Positions 15,101 through 17,240 of a stretch of DNA of 17,240 nt are shown here, piece by piece. A program made the position numbers and the translations under genes. The stretch is from a bacterium (lineage in GTDB: Bacteria; Omnitrophota; Gorgyraeia; Gygaellales; Profunditerraquicolaceae). The stretch lies in assembly GCA_004298075.1 (NCBI GenBank), contig SCRK01000074.1:1-17240 (forward strand). The letters are read 5' to 3'. Position 1 is the stretch's first letter. Every line of letters starts with the position of its first letter. The notes beneath the pieces were generated by a model, which ran no database searches, was not told the DNA's origin, and saw only the letters and a list, made by a program, of their open reading frames with translations.

Positions 15101-17029
15101 TTTTCAGCAAAGGATTACATTAAGTCATACGGAGAAGAAAAAAAGGCGCGGGGTTTACATGTCCCCGAAGCGCCAGATTTAGAAACTGCGATCAAAACAT
15201 TAGATGATTTAGGTGAAGAGGGTATACTTGTAAAAGAAAATGATAATTATTCAGTGGCCTCAAAGGGAAAGAAAGAGATCATCTTTTCGGATCTGCAAAG
15301 GATTATCAGAGTGGGACGCAAAAATATGGCAAACGTAGTTTTCATGAGCGAAGATATAGAAGATACCCAGAAATGGTGGCTTAGTCTACTGGAAAAGCAG
15401 TTGAATAAGCATATGCTTGTTTTAAGTATATCTGAAAATAAAGAAATTAAAGAGAAGTTTGCTGAATGGTATGGGCAATGGGTAATTGAAAATCCTTTTA
15501 AGGGCCATCCAAATTATTTAGTAGTTAAAAGCGCAACCGAAGAATTCTATAATAAAATTGTTAAAATTTTAGATACTAGTTCTGTCCGCGCGCCGGGCGC
15601 CGCTTCGCCAGTTATGGAGCAAACTCTTAATATCTCAGTTACTGAAGATTTTCTTTACGGCTTAAGAGGAAATAATACATTCTGCCACCTTTATCTTAAT
15701 AATAAAGATGGTGAAGAGCTTTTTGGAGCTCTTAAAGAAAAAATTAAAAATATGCCGGAGGGGCCTTTTGACAACTATTTTGTAGTCGTTTCGTTCATAC
15801 CCCCTTCAGGCTCACAAAAAAAACCAACGGTATTGCCTTTTGCCATAGTAGCTCAAAGAGGAGAACAATTTGATAAAATAAACCTTGCGATTTTATCCCT
15901 CGCTAATCGCGGAGTTGATACTTCATTTATTGGTGAATGGTTAAATGCTCTCCCCGCAGTTACCGGGCTCCCGGTAAGTGGAGTACAAATTCACCTACGA
16001 GAAGGTTTTGTAGCATCCTCGGAAGATCTATTATTAGATGGGACTAATATAGAGCAGAAAGCATTTATTTCTCCAATGACAGGAAAAACAACCAATGATT
16101 ATCCTTATATACCCGGAAATATCAAAATTGTTGTAAAAGAAAGTGCGGTGTCAAAACCGGAGCAAAGATTTATTGCTCGAGAAGTTACAAACGATATGCC
16201 CTATGATCAAGCCTATGCTGCGATATTTGATAGAATAATCAATATTAACCATGATGCTACTTTAGATAAGGAAACTTTAAATTTTATTGCAGGGAAAGAA
16301 AATAATTCTGAATTACTAGATTTTGTTAAAAAGCTTTTGGAGGATTCGCTGAAACTACATAATGACTTTGAAGCAAAAGGATTGAGATATCCGGCTCATT
16401 CCGTATATGCGTTTCTGCATTCTCTAAATGCTCGTATTATTGGTATAAAGAAGAGAGCTGAAAATATTGTGCTTGAGTATTGGGATCAAGATGACAAAAT
16501 AGTTAAACGAATACCCGATAACTCGATTTATGAGTACCTAGTTAAAGGGATTATAGATAAAGCAAAGAAGTATGTGCATCTAGCGAAATCCGATCCCCCC
16601 AGTTCCTCCCCTCTGGGCGGAATTGATACTTCGCTGCGCTCAGTATCAATTCCTGATGGAAAAATGGGAGGGATTGACTTCAAGCACCAAGCCATGTCTT
16701 CCGCTACCAAGTATGAAGCAATGGGCAGCTTTGCCGGGCTTGATTTCTCACTTCCTAAGCTAAGCTCATCTGTGTTGCTTAGCTTTAACCTGGATAAGGA
16801 GCAAACAGACATCAGTCAAGCCATTGATAACGGGATCATTGTCTCAGGCCAAAGGATCAAGGAGTTCATGGCCGCCAGCGCCAATAAAGGCGAATTAGAT
16901 CAAAGAAGGGAAACCGTGATCACCTGGCTGGCTAAGCTAGGTATCCTTGAGGAGACCACCTGCTGCACCCAGGAGTCCAGCAAAGAATACAGGGAAGCAT
17001 TAGTTATCGCGGATTCGGCGGTGATATAA
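11111..17029 (+). CDS. Gene C: giant exported mosaic protein of unrecognised modules with bookend domains
   Basis: 1972 residues in one frame. The signal peptide (1-24) and N-terminal domain (25-348) closely match gene B; the C-terminal domain (1853-1972) is almost identical to that of B. Between them, short linkers cut the payload into modules: ASPV 364-367 and 395-398; a helical, coiled-coil-like module 399-511; AASPV 512-516; an alpha/beta module to 666; AASPI 667-671; a long module to 938; ASPAKTSSAV 939-948; a mostly helical module to 1107; AAGSAV 1108-1113; a helical module to 1308; AASPVM 1309-1314; a module whose first ~70 residues look like a winged helix, to 1496; AASPVM 1497-1502; and a last module to about 1830. 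I recognise no enzyme motif. The payload is AT-rich compared with the bookends. It is probably exported; function unknown. Confidence 0.88.
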   Translation: MSRKIISLVLSFCFLFQQTGLVQAAAVELNLSGYFARMSSSLAPIDSFRPVHLRYFSYDSLNNSFKVLLDKGDLNKGLSPKGTVPKETETQLKEETKELLKYFLIGLTLPNDKFWVNLRPDSPKQIIDFNLEETDIGKIMLEADLQLKKDTASFTSPQTAEGKEYWNRLYKKASELYGSENITIPTLTRPWIVPNEIIVRETKDSAYIYKATLKVMLEQDYLKGSTTYSFKDSRSKALNEYSSQLIRELIIPKLTKEVNLSKKYAPLRQVYYSLILSRWFKSRFYGQSGTYPSLIDKNDLTNLTSKTTWDKSTYFNEYKKSFAQGEYNIKEPVYTPTGQTIRSYFSGGIQINPPNVTPSGFTGASPVLSKAIEKTLTPVLGNPQGDLEIGRQISASPVKNRAQGKDAYDSQLENIELYISLTKGDIARLHSAISDHNTRRINNNEVISGLSKDSNESIIFHMANEVWGERISKLQTEIDRLTKRLEGLKELREKIRQKKQSVTINTLEKNGAASPVKLVGFEDFRPSLTDFSHVEYFLSLNNGTAQNYFLNLFTYEPTKQTFLVAIPVRNEGEVDKYHYAYIGTNLWLPQIQNSKSSLSEMIYDNANTPKTESTMNDLVVAALKRYKPDPRKNIIQHLPESIRFERVKNGMIRVKIADEFAEASGSAASPISIEGFGNLLSNALEDRGFYTGTIEQYLKSQPQEKQAIKQPITVNGYAYRLDIEKIPGSHGYKVSLIRVDNSYTLVDITIGWMRKININFITHGPGDIQRVIERRLQEISVDDLSDQIMHALIGKSTQEVEKTPQGLITIIEARVGANTSLSRIEEQALHWLRNLDSQGVSVWEIRRDLKLLIGFSDNYEKVTHYGSRLVTLKKIALELPYISISNIESVRTFLDSIFNDRNYLVNNASMQKELKNLASVFETAIKRFDSSISKVTKSASPAKTSSAVTLDRIVTNALSTLETYVYKVNSRDYPVINPGTTFKFMTELPYRVNALRESLMLVDAAVSDTAALNKLRNKIQLNSGDWAEFSSSRNNPQAVASLKIKFLKDWLKTEEQIWEKTKQEKQKNDPEHYLAYSRLTDEIIVGIRHMAESINEADPATKPTGPEAAGSAVQAQKERALADYFLVNERWGAFTSDFYRKMDQTGDPILRGLQVKRSLRGFIKGTLERGIFEKELPVSDLIIFLKVLKHFGNIVQPNELKFTAFLSHILSPYERGFNEVLQEASDETIKELREKDPTLGISDQVIRSVVGEARIFLEDKIRPEVEGYKINTKSSERFEEVYAEAVKKLGIICDYIITNYIDKLDTQSAASPVMSVEFMVIAFSDLMSRPFSAKDYIKSYGEEKKARGLHVPEAPDLETAIKTLDDLGEEGILVKENDNYSVASKGKKEIIFSDLQRIIRVGRKNMANVVFMSEDIEDTQKWWLSLLEKQLNKHMLVLSISENKEIKEKFAEWYGQWVIENPFKGHPNYLVVKSATEEFYNKIVKILDTSSVRAPGAASPVMEQTLNISVTEDFLYGLRGNNTFCHLYLNNKDGEELFGALKEKIKNMPEGPFDNYFVVVSFIPPSGSQKKPTVLPFAIVAQRGEQFDKINLAILSLANRGVDTSFIGEWLNALPAVTGLPVSGVQIHLREGFVASSEDLLLDGTNIEQKAFISPMTGKTTNDYPYIPGNIKIVVKESAVSKPEQRFIAREVTNDMPYDQAYAAIFDRIININHDATLDKETLNFIAGKENNSELLDFVKKLLEDSLKLHNDFEAKGLRYPAHSVYAFLHSLNARIIGIKKRAENIVLEYWDQDDKIVKRIPDNSIYEYLVKGIIDKAKKYVHLAKSDPPSSSPLGGIDTSLRSVSIPDGKMGGIDFKHQAMSSATKYEAMGSFAGLDFSLPKLSSSVLLSFNLDKEQTDISQAIDNGIIVSGQRIKEFMAASANKGELDQRRETVITWLAKLGILEETTCCTQESSKEYREALVIADSAVI
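11338..11364 (+). repeat. Tandem GGGACTGTCCC palindromes inside the N-terminal domain of gene C
   Basis: GGGACTGTCCC occurs at 11338-11348 and 11354-11364, each a perfect inverted repeat around a central T, separated by CGAAG. They are in frame and code for the GLSPKGTVP stretch. Gene B has a shorter, related segment (GGGGACGTTCCCC at 1972-1984, then GGGGAC) at the equivalent position. The word resembles the GGGGACAG arms of the hairpin after gene C. Confidence 0.6.
12293..15612 (+). repeat. In-frame linker repeat, core GCTTCGCC, six copies in gene C
   Basis: The 8-base core GCTTCGCC occurs at 12293, 12647, 13112, 13925, 15038 and 15602, always in the same frame as Ala-Ser-Pro. Four copies extend to GCCGCTTCGCC (12644, 13109, 15035, 15599), usually followed by GGT or AGT (Val). 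Serine is TCG every time, although serine codons vary elsewhere in the gene, so DNA and not only protein is conserved. Each copy falls at a module boundary. Related linkers with GCCGGCAAAG or CCGGTTCGGC occur at 2999, 13928 and 14433. Confidence 0.75.
14433..14447 (+). repeat. Palindromic linker in gene C
   Basis: CCGCCG GTT CGGCGG is a perfect 6-base inverted repeat with a 3-base loop, coding for the AAGSAV linker between two helical modules. Its high GC content stands out from the AT-rich DNA around it. Confidence 0.55.
16619..16653 (+). repeat. Perfect 12-base palindrome inserted in frame before the C-terminal domain of gene C
   Basis: GGAATTGATACT (16619-16630) and AGTATCAATTCC (16642-16653) are perfect reverse complements around an 11-base loop TCGCTGCGCTC. 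The element codes for residues within GGIDTSLRSVSIP and sits between a partial PLGGID and the true GGIDF. Gene B has no such element at its PLGGIDF, so it looks like an in-frame insertion. Confidence 0.75.
16667..17026 (+). other. Bookend C-terminal domain of gene C
   Basis: Residues 1853-1972, from GGIDFKHQ to AVI, with TWLAKLG, Cys-Cys, QESS and YREALV. It is almost identical to the end of gene B at both DNA and protein level. It is preceded by a partial echo of its own start (PLGGID near 16610-16626) that is interrupted by a palindrome. Confidence 0.8.
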
Positions 17030-17036
17030 TTTTCTA

Positions 17037-17110
17037 GCACCAGAAGGGGACAGTTTTCTAAGTAGCTTCAAATTAGCTATAACGAAAACTGTCCCCTTCT
17101 TTCTTGGTGC
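17037..17110 (+). repeat. Large GGGGACAG hairpin after gene C; REP-like element or transcription terminator
   Basis: The left arm 17037-17058 (GCACCAGAAGGGGACAGTTTTC) pairs with 17084-17110, with a 5-base bulge TTCTT in the right arm and a 25-base loop. It starts 8 bases after the stop of gene C, so it could end transcription, but there is no clean T run after it. GGGGACAG inverted repeats are typical of repeats linked to REP-associated transposases, which is family knowledge and not shown here. Confidence 0.65.
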
Positions 17111-17119
17111 CTCAAAATT

Positions 17120-17173
17120 CCCTGTTACCGATTTTTTAAAAGTGAACACTTAATCTTTTAAAAGTGAACAGGG
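17120..17173. repeat. 54-base element with internal direct repeats; possible insertion-sequence end remnant
   Basis: CCCTGTT (17120-17126) and AACAGGG (17167-17173) are inverted repeats. Inside, the 15-mer TTTTAAAAGTGAACA occurs twice (17134-17148 and 17156-17170). Repeated GTGAACA words ending in CA recall the ends of IS21-type elements, but no transposase is present and the match is from memory. Confidence 0.4.
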
Positions 17174-17193
17174 TCAATAAGCTCTGTTTTGAT

Positions 17194-17211
17194 CTTTTGG
17201 GTATCCAAAAG
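17194..17211. repeat. Short perfect hairpin
   Basis: CTTTTGG and CCAAAAG pair perfectly around the loop GTAT. Function unknown; it could be a weak terminator for either strand or chance. Confidence 0.35.
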
Positions 17212-17240
17212 GTTGCCTTTATGCCAGAATCTGATCTCTG

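Larger units (their letters stand above)
17030..17240. other. Non-coding, repeat-rich tail after the operon
   Basis: No convincing gene is seen. The stretch holds a large imperfect hairpin (17037-17110), a 54-base element bounded by CCCTGTT and AACAGGG (17120-17173) and a short perfect hairpin (17194-17211). A 34-codon open frame runs on the minus strand from the right edge to a stop at 17136-17138; it is too short and incomplete to call. Confidence 0.6.

Noticed and set aside
12293..15612. CRISPR-like array
   Set aside because: The repeated unit is only 8-14 bases, spacing is hundreds of bases, and all copies are in frame in a coding sequence.
17136..17240. Minus-strand open frame at the right edge
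   Set aside because: Only 34 codons in the window, overlapping a repeat element, with no recognisable motif; it could be the end of a gene outside the window but cannot be supported.

Overview
The window shows three very large, same-strand genes in tandem (gene A, 1-1731, cut by the left edge; gene B, 1763-11089, 3108 aa; gene C, 11111-17029, 1972 aa), separated by only 31 and 21 bases. They read as one operon. Just over 200 bases of repeat-rich DNA without a gene follow. I see no RNA gene, CRISPR array or complete insertion sequence. The very large exported multi-module proteins and the conserved start and end domains suggest a member of Omnitrophota (former OP3). That placement rests on recollection of similar protein ends in that phylum; there is no marker gene here to prove it.

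B and C share a bookend design: a near-identical Sec-type signal peptide and a ~320-residue N-terminal domain, a payload that differs completely, and a near-identical ~120-residue C-terminal domain that starts at a GGIDF motif and ends with a Cys-Cys pair. A carries a diverged copy of the same C-terminal domain after a canonical triosephosphate isomerase (TIM). Its own start lies outside the window.

The payload of B is lower glycolysis in one polypeptide: a degenerate GAPDH-like domain, a second GAPDH-like domain that keeps Cys and His, a degenerate TIM and a TIM with a full catalytic set, a phosphoglycerate kinase, and a cofactor-independent phosphoglycerate mutase (iPGM). The iPGM is circularly permuted (C-terminal half first) yet keeps every residue of the known active site. 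The two TIM copies are best read as circularly permuted too. Enzymes that are normally oligomers (GAPDH, TIM) are doubled as a degraded plus a better-preserved copy; normally monomeric enzymes (PGK, iPGM) are single. This suggests intramolecular pseudo-dimers.

The payload of C is at least seven unrecognised modules, joined by short linkers of the type (A)ASPV or SPAKxSSAV. Six of the joints share the same in-frame DNA core GCTTCGCC. At two joints the next residue is Met, as if a free-standing gene had been joined on. Palindromes sit in frame inside linkers and inside the N-terminal domain, and related GGGGACAG-type inverted repeats follow the operon. Together this looks like a family of exported mosaic proteins with fixed ends, exchangeable payloads and scar-like linkers.
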